Shown: positions 32,875 through 44,221 of the stretch, piece after piece | Layout: the number at the start of each line of letters is the position of its first letter | Numbering within the stretch: the stretch's first letter is position 1 | Assembly (NCBI RefSeq): GCF_963675165.1 | Contig: NC_087389.1 | Coordinates: 902,001 to 966,000, forward strand | Reading direction: 5' to 3' | Length of the DNA stretch: 64,000 bases | DNA from: Halichondria panicea | Lineage: Eukaryota > Porifera > Demospongiae > Suberitida > Halichondriidae | Position numbers and translations under genes: made by a program | Notes under the pieces: generated by a model | Database searches by the model: none | What the model was told of the DNA's origin: nothing | Seen by the model: only the letters and a program-made list of their open reading frames with translations

Positions 32875-33063
32875 GCGCAAGGGGGTGCTCCAGCATCACA
32901 TGATTTACCACCGCCACCTCCAGTCTGCCCGGGGTGCGACATGAAGGTTCCACTGAAGTGGCGTACTGAGTTCCAGTGTCCCGACCACTATCTGTGTGAT
33001 GACTGTGCTAACAGAACACAGTGTCCAGAACATCCAGGATCAAAGAGAAGATTCATACAATAA
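32875..33063 (+). CDS. P4 terminal exon B: CPGC zinc module
   Basis: Phase-0 exon after cacctcacag, 62 residues then TAA, beginning AQGGAPASHDLPPPPPVCPG. The ligands are CPGC ... FQCPDH ... LCDDC ... QCPEH, an eight-ligand (C2-CH-C2-CH) pattern of cross-brace type, distinct from the WxCNH modules, followed by a basic end GSKRRFIQ. Joined to MASQ it gives 66 aa. It is the last exon before the convergent channel gene, whose stop is 256 bp away. Confidence 0.7.
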   Translation, partial: AQGGAPASHDLPPPPPVCPGCDMKVPLKWRTEFQCPDHYLCDDCANRTQCPEHPGSKRRFIQ

Positions 33064-33318
33064 CAGACACATAATTTATTTATAAGAGCTAATCCCAAAT
33101 TCCCAATCTATTCAATTCACATGTTATTTTACGTTTGGTCATAACAAGAATTGGAAAATACAAAAAGTATAAGTTGTACATGTATTGCCAAACCAATTTC
33201 TGTGTACTGTGGCTATATGGTAAATCTCTGTGGTCTATTGAATTATGGGCATAAATCTACTTAAAAAAAAAAAAAAATCACACAGGAGTTGTCATAATTA
33301 TGACACTAAAAACCTGAG

Positions 33319-36300
33319 TCAGTTCTCTGGAGTAGCTTCTTCCTCTTGATCAGACACTCTTGACACCCTGTTATTGTCATGTGAGCTGGGTGGGGCTGGG
33401 GCTGGGGGGTAAAACTCATGTGGATCCAAACTCATCTGACTGGACATTCGCCTCCTAGCAGCGGATGGAGCCTGCTGCTCTGTGCCCAGAGGTGGAAAGA
33501 CTGAGTTGGTAGGGCTGAACGTCCCAGAGTCAAAGGAGGTACGAGTGTCTGTGCTGTCGGCTTGACTGTTCTCAATGGGGGGGGGCTGCTCGGGTGAGGG
33601 GTTAGGCTCAGCTGAATTATGACCCCGGGGAGCTACAGAAATGAATAAGTTCGATGGCTAGTCGAGGTGAAAAGCAGGCTATCCCCAAAAAACCTCAAAC
33701 AAATAGGAATGAGGTCGATGAACAAGCATTTATTTACCTGTACGGATCTGAGGAACTCGGCTGATGGTCACTTCTGGCATGAGGATAATCTTTCCCACAT
33801 ACTTGTAGGCAATCATCTCAAAGATGCAGGGGGTGCTCCCACAATCAACCTTGATACCGGGGAACCCGTCCACAACATGTGTAATTTTATACGGTGCAAT
33901 CTTTGTATTCACTTCACGATTGTGAAATTTATGGTCAAACAACCTGCAAAAAATGATTAGGATCGATACTGTACATAACCAAATGGCCTACTGACAGTTT
34001 AGAAGGCTCATATTTGAAGAAACGTTGCTGGACTTTAGTAGCTCCTATCTTCAGTGGACGGATGGCTAGCAAGATGGCATTTTCGCCAATGCGGCCAGCC
34101 CCATAGAGTGCATTAAGAAAGAGGTTAACTGTGTATGTAAAAACAAAGCAAGTGCAGCAATGGAAATTGATATGTAGTCGACTACATACCACTGACAAGT
34201 TTTGATTCCTCAGTGATCGGGGCTATCACAATAAAGTCCAGTCTTGGGTACGGTATTCCTGGTCCTGATGGTAAATTCTTTAGAAATTTGAGCACTAGCG
34301 ACTGAGCCTAAGATGAACAAAATTACCGATCAATTAACTTTTTTAGGATTCTCACAGTGTTAGTCTAGAGTTATTGAGTAGATCAACAATCACACCAATG
34401 TTTTCCTTGAAAATGAATGTACCCAAGATAAAGATAATCAATCACACACTCACCCCAGTGATGCTTTCCGTGGACTGAGAGTAGAGATTGTCAGGGAACT
34501 TAAATGTGACATAATTGGTATAAAATTCATCCTTAAGTGTGGGATTTTCACTGGTGTTCTGGTAGTGAGGTTGAAAGTTGACAGACAGAACCTGAGCATT
34601 CAGTTCGAGGAAAGATAAGGCCAACCAACACAATAGATGTAGCTACATTTTGTACCTTAACAAAGGGCCTAGCCATAATTAGTGAGTAACCAATGGAGCC
34701 AAATGAGATGTCTAAGGCAAGGTCATTCTTTAGTTGTGGCTCCAATGCAGTTTCATCGTAGTGAGGGCCAAAGTTGGTCACAAACCAAAATATAACGTCA
34801 CGAATACCTTTCATGTACTCCTGCAGATCAGAATGATAATAGACGAGAGAGTGTGGGTATTTGTAATGTACATGCATGACATACCTCCTGATACTCGATT
34901 CTTCCAAGATGGGGTTTGAAACGCTCATAAGCAATTTTCTCTGCATTTCCATTGAATCCTGCCGTGTGGAAAAGTCTATGAAAATCATCAGTTGCTCGCT
35001 GCTCATGAGTGGCCTGTTCAGGTTGTTGTTGACCATCTGTTTGATCTAAGTAACGAAAACATATTTTGTTCAGTTATAGGCTGTATGAATAATTATAATC
35101 ATACCTGTTATGGGATTGGGTACACCAGAATCAGAACGGTTCTGATTTCCGCAAAACAGACTGGTTAACCAACTGCAGCAACCTACAAAGGAGAGTGGAG
35201 AATGATGCCTTTCACCACAAATGTGGCATTGGGAAGAAACTAATGCAAGCTATGGAGGACAAATGCACACCTATATCTTCCTCCTCCTCCTCTGCGGTAT
35301 TTTCCGGTTGTAGGTCATTAGACGGGACGATATCTGGCAGATCCTGTTGGATACTAATGTACAGGTGAAGAAGCTGATGATCTCTTCCAAGCAGTCTCTT
35401 CAGCTCCTTGCTCGTCTGTACATTACAACATTGTCATTTATGTGTATACACACACACAGGGACCTCACTTGGATATCTTTGAAGACTTGTCCATGGCTTG
35501 TGTCAGCTCTGAACAGCATCAACAGGAGGAAGTCAAGGTCATGAAGGATTCCGGGGTAGATAATGTATCTTGGGTGAAACTTGAGGTAATGGGTAAGGGG
35601 CCATAAACGATTTATCCAACGACGAGCACATTTAGATTTATTTTTCTCAGTGGTAAAACAAGGGTAGGTGGGCCAGGATACCACGGGTGGGAACACGAAA
35701 TGATCAGGCTTTAGACAACTTTGAAAAGAGAATTTTGCAAGTTCAAAATAACCTAGCTGTTCAGTATGCCGTACTGCGCACCACCCGAGGGCGTACAGAA
35801 CCAGTCCAGCTGCAATCGTTAGGAGGAAGAAATCAGCATAGCGTACCAGATTCAACACCCGTAGACTTGTGTAGACACAGGGAACAGTAACGTTCAAGGG
35901 CCAACCACAAGGAGTGCCTAAGTGCTCCTCAGGGCATGTGAAGTCATCAACACTGTCACCAGGACAGAAGAAAACAAACGAAAAGTTTTTGAAGTAAAGT
36001 GCACTGAGTATCACTGACCCACAGACTATTATCAGCTGTAATACCAGTTTAAGGATATAAGTGTAGTAAATTTTCCGTCCGCTATATTCTTGCTCCAGCT
36101 TTGTCACACGATCAAAGTTATTGGTGTCATATTCCCCAGTGGTGCTATCTCGTAGACGGTCCAGTTTATCCACAATCAAGAAGAAGCTGTCAAAATCTCC
36201 ATTGTGAAGAGCATTCCATATGTAGTGTGGAACGATAAGGAGAAGGCCATGAATGAGAATGTATATCGGGAAATATTCTGTATTTGGAACGTTCCTTGCA

Positions 36301-36584
36301 CAGTAGTTGTTGATGTAGCTGGTCTGTCCTTGGCCGAACTCATAGAGCATCCTCCCCTCCAGGTCCTGAGCTGTGATGCCCACATTATCAGAGGGTGGGA
36401 AGCAGGACACACCCCCTCCCCTCAGAAACTCCACAGTCACATTGAGCACAGACAGTGCAAGAATAGCTGAGGCAATGTACTTGATGAATTGGTCCCAAAA
36501 AAACTCCTTTGGTTCAATGGAAGAGCTTTCCTTCTTCTTCTCACTGTTAACAAGGTCATACACTCCTTTCACTGCATCAGCCAT
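33319..36584 (-). CDS. Channel gene A: LRRC8/pannexin-like pore domain with novel C-terminal domain
   Basis: Ten exons, complement(33319-33632, 33738-33943, 33996-34128, 34190-34307, 34454-34591, 34656-34820, 34885-35045, 35105-35182, 35271-35415, 35469-36584), join in frame to about 857 aa. The first exon (372 aa) has four hydrophobic segments at about 33-54, 104-124, 175-197 and 249-269, with paired Cys in the two outer loops (61, 95; 207, 217, 226, 236), and after TM4 the motif LHDLDFLLLMLFRADTSHGQ, like the DLAFLLHLIDQYDP stretch of LRRC8. The fold is thus probably the large-pore LRRC8/pannexin/innexin type at the plasma membrane. Then come a linker with GCCSWLTSLFCGN (possible palmitoylation) and a domain of about 300 residues, conserved in all four copies (DISFGSIGYSLIMARPFVK, LDFIVIAPITEESKLVS, ILLAIRPLKIG, GSTPCIFEMIAYKY), then a disordered Ser/Pro tail. 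No leucine-rich repeats. Confidence 0.88.
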
Positions 36585-37589
36585 CTTTGTTTGGGGGGTT
36601 TCATTGTGGTTTTTGGGTCACTATTATGTAGCCAGGTGAAAGTCTGCGCATGCGCATTTCACTATCGGCCCTAATCATTATACCACAAAACTAATGTGTT
36701 TAACACAATGGACAACATGACACATGAAACAAGTTAACAAGGTAGTAGTCACTAGTCTGTAAGTGTTTTCGCAGCTGATGACTCCAACTCTTTCCTCGTG
36801 CCTCTTTCTGGCTATAGAATCAGACATATCCGGTCCCTGAGTGTAGTATAGAAGTGAGGCTGGTGGGTGGACTCATAGAAGCCCTGCACACAAACAAAAC
36901 ACACTGGTAGCTGAGAAGCATCATGTAACATGTAAAATAAACTGTAAGATCAGTACAAAGGTCTAGCTCTCTGGTCAAAGCATATAAGTTGTAGGAGATG
37001 TATAGAAACATGGTATATTGGATTTCCTAAATAATTATAGACAAATAATTATATTCTGCATAAGTAACTCCCCAATGACAGCAAGGAACCTGAGTTGTGT
37101 ATATGTATGTACTTGTTTACTGTATGTGCTCAATTGAACTATCTCTCACCTATTTGCAGTATATCCAGTGAGGAACAAAGCCAGCCCAGCACAGGAGAAG
37201 ATTCCTACAGAGAGAAAATGAACAGTGAACAATGATTTGAACAATGTCACTTAATAGTATAATTATAATGTGGTTGCTATAGCAAACTGAACCCATACTA
37301 TATAAATGAGCCTGAAAATCATTTTTATTGTGCACAAATCACAAAAATTGTAGGTTTCACTATTTTTAGGGAACTGAATAAAGTACTAGCTCAGCATAAT
37401 TACCCTGTACAAATGCCATTACAAGACAAAGCATCATGCACCCACATCTTAACAACAATATGACTGTGCAGTTACAACTGTATATATATATTTAAGCCCA
37501 TTGCTAGAAAGAACATAGAGATGAGGATATTATTGAAACACCTATTTTCACAAACAATGACTAACAACAAGACATAATAATTATTGAAC
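36585..37589. other. Channel A 5' flank and duplicated-unit spacer
   Basis: Contains a worn TTC17 last-exon copy (36753-36886) and the dispersed repeat at 37135-37245. The first 110 bp upstream of the channel ATG are conserved in genes A-C (aagtctgcgcatgcgcattt) and hold an NRF1-like palindrome gcgcatgcgc at about 36645, which is a likely core promoter element. Confidence 0.6.
36753..36886 (-). pseudogene. Worn copy of TTC17 last exon (1)
   Basis: Aligns with 56970-57137 on the same strand (shared pieces: actccaactctttcctc, atagaatcagacat / ataggatcagacat, gtggactcatagaa, gaagccctgcac), with several small deletions. A fossil left by tandem duplication of the channel unit together with the TTC17 3' end. 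Confidence 0.75.
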
Positions 37590-38066
37590 CTAAAGTATTT
37601 CTGTGTTGTGGGAATATAATTACAGTAGTAACCTCCACTCCAGAGCTGCTCAGACTAATGAGCTCTGCCGCCAGAGGCTGGCCCATGGTTTGTTCATCAG
37701 TGTACACTACTACAACCTCTGGGACTCATAGCAACCAGTACTACCTGTATGTCAATGCACTTAACATTATGGTACAAAACTTAATGAGACAAACAACATC
37801 CCAGAAATACTGCCGCAGGTAGTGGGAATCACATGAACTGCACGATAAGCAGGCCACCTGATAAGGGGACACTACTGCTATCGATGAATAGGTCATTTTT
37901 TGCTATCGATGAATAGCTCCTTTAAGGTTCGGTAGCTCCCCGAAATACTAGTTCTTGCTTAGTCAGGCTGTACGTAATTCGAGAAAGTAGCTATTTTCGG
38001 AGAAAGTGACGTTAGCAAGTTAGCAAGATCGTAGATAGGTGCCTAGGATTTGAGAGTATAAAAGAA
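37590..38066 (+). promoter_or_regulatory. Promoter P5: upstream module copy 5 plus TATA box
   Basis: Nearly identical to P4, including the two gctatcgatgaatag repeats and gagaaagtgacgttagc. TATA box tataaaag at 38057-38064. A 5' UTR intron is conserved (acceptor ttgttgcag near 38229). Confidence 0.7.
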
Positions 38067-38258
38067 TCAAGCTCTACAAGCCGAAGATAGGAGCAAATTA
38101 TTGGATACCACATTCAAGATTGGAAATCTCATAAACAAGACGAAACAGACACACCAAGGAAAATTGGTGAGAGGGAATGACTCTTCATTAAAATACAGTA
38201 ATGTGTACATTAAAATAATTTTGTTGCAGACCCCTTTGTTTTGGATAAACAAAAAGAG

Positions 38259-38962
38259 ATGGCATCACAAGTAAGTAATTATAGTAACTTGCATGCAAAT
38301 GTACATGTACACGTTCAACCTAATTTAAAATAGATACAGATACTCACCATTATCGAAGAATAGTTACTGACTCAGTTACTTTCTCCTGCAAAGCAAAATG
38401 TAATTTAGTGCAAAAAAGTAACAGCTACGAGTCGTAATATATTTATGTATCATAATCCTCTCCCAAAATAGTGCATTCAGTCTGAATGATCTAGCCGAAG
38501 GACTGGGAATGCAATCATGCCTATTATCATCAGCAAAAGAATTTTTTGTAGATTATCTATATTATAGAGAGGGGTAGTTGTACTGGAATGCATATAACAC
38601 TGTGGCTATGAGTGCAAACAGAAGTGCATGTGCAAAAAAATACACATTTAGGCTCACTATAGTTAATATTTACAAGGTAAGAAAATTGTAGAGCACACTT
38701 ACAATGAATTTGCATACAGGGTCTCAACGAATGGAAGTACTGGGAGTGTAACCATACTTGTTACACTGAAGTAACGTACCGGTGTAATAAACATCACATC
38801 AAGCTTTGCTTTGTCTGTGCACATAGTACGAAGTTTAGAGCATGCCCTTTTCCACATTGTCGGGAGGCTCGTATCCATCCAAACCCTAATGTTGACCAAG
38901 ACAACGTAACAAGGCTCCACGATGGCACAACTCTTTCTCCAATCTTTAAAGTTATAGTTTGA
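38259..38962 (+). CDS. P5 gene, start exon MASQ and zinc exon 1
   Basis: Start exon 38259-38270 codes MASQ in phase 0, identical to P4. Terminal exon 38720-38962 (80 residues then TGA) begins GLNEWKYWECNHTCYTEVTY and contains YRCNKHHIKLCFVCAHS and ACPFPHC, ending DGTTLSPIFKVIV. A His pair (NKHH) replaces the usual CGH, so the third ligand pair is slightly altered. Between the two lies a worn remnant of exon A1 (38485-38535, ccgaaggactgggaatgcaa) with no intact frame. Confidence 0.65.
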
Positions 38963-39133
38963 AGTTTTTCTAAACGGAGAAAAAAACATTGGTGATAGAT
39001 GAACCGATACGAAGTAGATCGAGCTCTGATTTGTAGCTTGTAGATCGATATGCATGCATGTGTTTGTAATACTTAATTGTTTCTGTAGATAATTATGTAT
39101 ATTAATTTTGTGATAAATTAAATTAACATACAG

Positions 39134-39394
39134 ATAAAGTCAACATACTGGGCTTGCAACCATACTGGGGAGTACGAACATGAAGATGTTTCATACAGCT
39201 GTAAACATAGCTTTACCATGTGTGATCACTGCTATCACTCGTATCCGCGATGTCCCCTTGGAGACAGTGGTGTCAGGGCAAGCCATCAAAGTCCATGGCA
39301 TGAAGGACCAAATAAGGCAAACGGTGCATGCGCCAAGAAGTTCACCACCTTCTTTCCTGCTTCCAAGGATTGTGTTACTGGTCCTAGATCATAA
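39134..39394 (+). CDS. P5 terminal exon 2: zinc module
   Basis: Phase-0 exon after aacatacag, 86 residues then TAA, beginning IKSTYWACNHTGEYEHEDVS, with YSCKHSFTMCDHCYHSYPRC and PLGDSG, ending KKFTTFFPASKDCVTGPRS. Closest to exon A2 of P4 (shared CKH and MCDHCY), but like A4 in its tail. Confidence 0.65.
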   Translation: MKSTYWACNHTGEYEHEDVSYSCKHSFTMCDHCYHSYPRCPLGDSGVRASHQSPWHEGPNKANGACAKKFTTFFPASKDCVTGPRS

Positions 39395-39621
39395 AGAACA
39401 AAACACAAAAGACATTGTAGCAACTGAAAGTGTGTGTGTAGCAAAACTATGAACATTTTTAACTTTTTTAGTGATAGTTTTTTTTTTAACTTGAGAACAA
39501 TTGACTATAGCTACTAGTGAACACAATTAAACAATCGGGTTTGGTCATACAAATATGAGATCTCAGGGATGCGTATAATCACGAAAAATAATTCGCATAT
39601 CTATATTTCCCTTACATGCAG

Positions 39622-39825
39622 GCTTCACCAAGTGGTACCGCTCCGCATCAAGCAGCTGGAGGCTCACAGTCAGCAATACCACCCGTTTGTCCAGGCTGCA
39701 AGAAGCAAGTCCCCACACAGATGTACACGGCATTCCAGTGTCCAAAACACCACCTGTGTGAGGATTGTATCAACAAAGCCGAGTGCCCCGCTCACCCCGG
39801 GTGCAGACGGAAGTTCATTGAGTAG
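39622..39825 (+). CDS. P5 terminal exon 3: CPGC zinc module
   Basis: Phase-0 exon after cttacatgcag, 67 residues then TAG, beginning ASPSGTAPHQAAGGSQSAIP, with VCPGCKKQVP, FQCPKHHLCEDC and CPAHPG, ending RRKFIE. Orthologous in position to 32875-33063 and 53074-53256: in each unit it is the last plus-strand exon, 70-260 bp from the stop of the convergent channel gene. Confidence 0.7.
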   Translation, partial: ASPSGTAPHQAAGGSQSAIPPVCPGCKKQVPTQMYTAFQCPKHHLCEDCINKAECPAHPGCRRKFIE

Positions 39826-40011
39826 AAACTGTTAGCTCCTACAAGAACAAATTAATTATTTTTCTGATCATCAATCTTCAAATCACATGACCACCTATGG
39901 TATTTCTTGTAAAAGTTTTACACACAAAAATTATTATGAAGCCAAACTGTATAATTATGTACAAATGTAGAAATGTATGGCATGGCTGTGAACTAAAGGA
40001 GTTAATTAGTT

Positions 40012-43000
40012 TTATACAGCAGTGCTTTTTGCCTTCTTATTCTTATCATTATCAACTCTAGGCCTCGACTCGGTGACTGGGAAAATGGATCTAGGACTTG
40101 TTGGGACCCCAGAATCAGGAGTCATAACAGTAATTTGCTCGCTTTCCTCAACAATTGCTTGCTGAGTATCACCAGAAGCTGCAACAAAGAGTTTAATGCT
40201 TTAGTTGAATGTGTCTAACTCAATACCTTGATCAGTTGCATGAGATCTTTGCACAGGGCTAAACAGTATGCTCTTGTCGTCTTCTTGATCTTCCTTGTTA
40301 CTGATATACTGGTAGGCAATCATCTCAAATACACAAGGAGTTGAACCACAGGGCACTTTGATGCCAGGGAGCCCGTCCACAGTGTGCTTGAATGATGCAT
40401 CTTTAAGTTCCTTGTAATATTCAAGCAGCTTAAACATTCTGCAAAATAGAAGCACAATATAAAAATGTGCTACGATACCAATCGCTCTCTTCATGTACTC
40501 ACGACTGAGAAGGTTCGTATTTGAAAAATCGCCGATGAACTTTCTTCATTCCAATCTTGAGAGGTCGGATGGCCAATAGAATACCCTCTTTCGTAATGTG
40601 TTTTCGGTTACTGAGCATATTGAGCAGCAAATGGACTGCGTGAGTGCAAAAAAGAGGATCAGGATCAATATCTGATTATGGTATAATTATGTGTGGGCGG
40701 ATGTATAGCACTTACCACTGACTAGTTTTGACTCTTCTGTAATGGGGCCCACCACAATAAAATCTAGCGTGTGTATTGGAGTTTTGGGTCCCTTTGGCAA
40801 TTCATCAATCCACTGTAGTAACATTGTTTGAGCCTGTATCAGAGGAACAGACAACATAACACAACCGTGAGACTGGCATAGCTGAGCGCACTCACTCCAG
40901 TCACACTTTCCGAGGACTGAGAATATAGGCTGCTCGGGAACTTGAACGTCGCATAGTTTGTGTGAAACTGGCTGAATATTCCCGGCATATCACTTGTGTT
41001 TTGATAGTGGGGCTGAAGGTTGACTGACATAACCTGGAAAAAATATCCGAGTATTAATTATGTCATGCAAAATGAAGCTATTACCTTAACAAAGGGTCTG
41101 GCCAAAATCAATGAATACCCGATGGAGCCAAATGAGATATCCATGGCAAAATAATTTCTTTTTTCTGTCTTTTCTGAACCAGGAAACTGATACTCTGGCA
41201 CAAAATTGGCAGCAAACCAAAACAGAACATCTCGAATGCCTTTCATGTACTCCTAAAATTATTAAAACCAGTAATTTTACAATTAGCATAAGAATAAGAA
41301 TTGTGTTACAACTGTGAGGTTCAAACCTTACCCCCAAGTACTCTATGCACCCAAGGTGAGGCTTGTAGTGCTGGTAAGCCATCCATTCAGCACCGACATT
41401 AAAATCAGACTGAAGGAAGATTTTGTGGAGAGATTTTCTTTCCTTTACGGCCTGAAGTTCGAATTGAGGTTGTTTATTTTTCCCATTGGTTGCCGTTTGC
41501 TCCTCGTCTTGCTGACTGCTCCCTGGAAGAGTTTGTTGTGAGGAATGATTGCTCTGACCAGACGTACTGCCAGGTTCTTCTTCCAATGTGCTCGTGGTTC
41601 CATCTACATGTACATAAAAACAAAGACTGGGACACAGTGCTCTCGTAGAACAGTCTATACCTCTGTTTCTGTTTCTCCCGCGGAACAATCTTGTAAAACA
41701 GCTACAGCAGCCAGGCGAATCTATGAAAAAGATAGAGGTCACAGTGTGGAACATTCAATGACTCAAAACACCTTCTTGGGGCTTGCTTTTTTTAAATTTG
41801 TTATAGAAATCATTTGATGGGCTAGACTTTGACAAATCTTGCTGAGTGTTGATGAAAAGATGGAGAAGCTGATGATCTCTTCCAACAATTCCCTTCAGCT
41901 CTTTAATAGTCTATGGCAAGGAATATCATTCAATAGTTTAAAATGTACAATGTAGCATTACCTGTAAGTCTTTGAAGACTTGTCCATGGCTTGTATCGGC
42001 TCTAAACAGCATCAGTAGTAGGAAGTCAAGGTCATGAAGGATTCCCGGTGAGAAGATTTGCTTCACATGGAATTGAGGGTAATGTGTGACTGGCCACAAG
42101 CGTTCTATCCAAAGAGCCCACTCGGGGTCATTTTTCTTAGTGGTAAAACAAGGGTAGGTGGGCCATGATACCACGGGTGGGAACACGAAATGATCAGGCT
42201 TTAGGCAACTTTGAAAAGAGAATTTTGCAAGTTCAAAAAATCCTAGCTGTTCGGTATGCCGTACTACGCACCATCCGAGGCCGTACAGAACCAGTCCAGC
42301 TGCAATCGCAAGGAGGAAGAAATCAGCATAGCGTACCAGATTCAACACCCGTAGACTTGTGTAGACACAGGGAACAGTGACGTTCAAGGGCCAACCACAA
42401 GGAGTGCCTATATTAGAGTGCTCCTCAGGGCATGTGAAATCATCAACACTGTCTCCAGGACAGAAGAATATAAAGGAAAAGTTTTTGAAGTAAAGTGCAC
42501 TGAGCATCACTGACCCACAGACTATTAACAGTTGTAATACCAGTTTAAGGATATAACTGTAGTAAATGTTCCGTCCACTATATTCTTGCTCCAGCTTTGT
42601 CACTCGATCAAAGTTATTGGTGTCATATTCCCCAGTGGTGCTATCTCGTAGACGGTCCAGTTTATCTACAATCAAGAAGAAGCTGTCAAAATCTCCATTG
42701 TGAAGAGCATTCCATATGTAGTGTGGAACGATGAGGAGAAGGCCATGAATGAGAATGTATATCGGGAAATATTCTGTATTTGGAACGTTCCTTGCACAGT
42801 AGTTGTTGATGTAGCTGGTCTGCCCTCGGCCAAACTCATAGAGCATCCTCCCCTCCAAGTCCTGAGCTGTGATGCCCACATTATCAGAGGGTGGGAAGCA
42901 GGACACACCCCCTCCCCTCAGAAACTCCACAGTCACATTGAGCACAGACAGTGCAAGAATAGCTGAGGCAATGTACTTGATGAATTGGTCCCAAAAAAAC

Positions 43001-43080
43001 TCCTTTGGTTCAATGGAAGAGCTTTCCTTCTTCTTCTCACTGTTAACAAGGTCATACACTCCTTTCACTGCATCAGCCAT
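40012..43080 (-). CDS. Channel gene B: LRRC8/pannexin-like pore domain with novel C-terminal domain
   Basis: Same exon plan as channel A. The first exon (about 41945-43080) codes the pore region and is almost identical to A over its first 270 residues; it carries one extra insert (SNIGT) and a changed segment near residue 310. The linker has GCCSCFTRLFRGR, Cys- and Arg-rich. The C-terminal domain keeps DISFGSIGYSLILARPFVK, SVNLQPHYQNTS, LDFIVVGPITEESKLVS, GILLAIRPLKIG and GSTPCVFEMIAYQY but otherwise differs clearly from A. The tail is shorter and ends NKKAKSTAV. The stop is at 40012-40014, 187 bp from the convergent zinc exon. Function as for A. Confidence 0.86.
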
Positions 43081-43254
43081 CTTTGTTTTGGGGGGTTTCT
43101 TTGTGGTCTTTGCTACTAGTAGCCCGGTATAAGTCTGCGCATGCGCATTTCCCTATAATCGTTATTATAATACCACAAAACCAGGAGTGCATGAATATGC
43201 GCACTCCTGGGACAACACATGACACATGAAACAAGTTAACAAGGTAGTAGTCAC

Positions 43255-43382
43255 TAGTCTGTAAGTGTTCTTGCAGCTAACTCCAACTCTTTCCTCGTGT
43301 CAGCCTCTTACTGTCTATAGAATCCCTGAGGTGCAGTAGAGGAACCGAGGCTGGTAGTGCGGACTCATAGAAGCTGTGCACA
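43255..43382 (-). pseudogene. Worn copy of TTC17 last exon (2)
   Basis: Aligns with 56970-57137 and with the copies at 36753 and 50712 (actccaactctttcctcgtg, gaggctggtagtgc, ggactcatagaagc), with deletions. Confidence 0.75.
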
Positions 43383-44116
43383 CAAACAAACACACTGGTA
43401 GCTGAGAAGCATCATGCGACATGTAATAATTGTTGTAGTTCAGTACAAAGGTCTAGCTCTCTGGCCGAAGCATAATTATATATATAGATTGTAGCCATAG
43501 GCCTTGGTAAATATTATTTATATGCTAGCGTAATTTTGAGCATAATACATGTATAGGCATAATAATTATGCTGGCATAATGGGTACATTTGTAATAATAA
43601 CAAGTAGGCTTTGTCAGTACCCATCAGTAAACATAGATAGGCATTTTTAGTAGTATAACATCTAAAATAGCATTTTCAGTATAAACATAATTATGTCGGT
43701 GTTTTCAGTAGCATAAATATCTAGTAGGTAGGCATTACGAGCATGCTCGTGGTTTACTTTACACTGAGGGGAATAATAGGCTGTTTTAAAATTCACAGCA
43801 AACTGATAGAAACATGGTATTGGAATCTAATGATACACGAACAGTAAAAACATGTGCATATCATAATTATGCATGACTACGTGTTTACTGTTCAACTGAA
43901 CTATCTCTCACCCCTTTGCAGTATATTCAGATGATTCCTACAGAGAGAAATTGAACAGTGAACAATGATTCTGAACAATGTCACTGAATGTATGATTTGG
44001 TTGTTACAATTACCAAAGTGAACCCACACTAGTACAATATGACATTTTTTTTTCAGTTATGCACAATGTACAAAAACTGTACAAGTTGGATTTCAGAAAA
44101 TGCTCCAACGTCCAAC

Positions 44117-44221
44117 GGTCACTATGGGATTATGAGACCCTCAGGCCCTTAGTAGCGCCCTCGCTGCGCTCAGGGGCGCTACAGCCTCAGGCCCTCGGGG
44201 TCTCATAATCCCATAGTGACC
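44117..44221. repeat. Long palindrome, MITE-like
   Basis: Arms ggtcactatgggattatgag(accc) and (ggggt)ctcataatcccatagtgacc are near-perfect, and the loop is itself palindromic (gtagcgccctcg / gaggggcgctac-like). A hairpin of about 100 bases. Its sequence is unrelated to the cctcgatcccaggc palindromes. Confidence 0.85.

Noticed and set aside
33319-36584. Annotating channels A-D as LRRC8 or as STING proteins
   Set aside because: No leucine-rich repeats follow the pore domain, and the STING resemblance rests on short motifs with large insertions; both names would overstate the evidence.
35687-36639. Plus-strand ORFs of 60-88 aa repeated at 35.7-36.6, 42.2-43.1, 49.7-50.7 and 55.7-56.1 kb
   Set aside because: They are antisense shadows of the highly conserved first exon of the channel genes; their repetition only mirrors that conservation.
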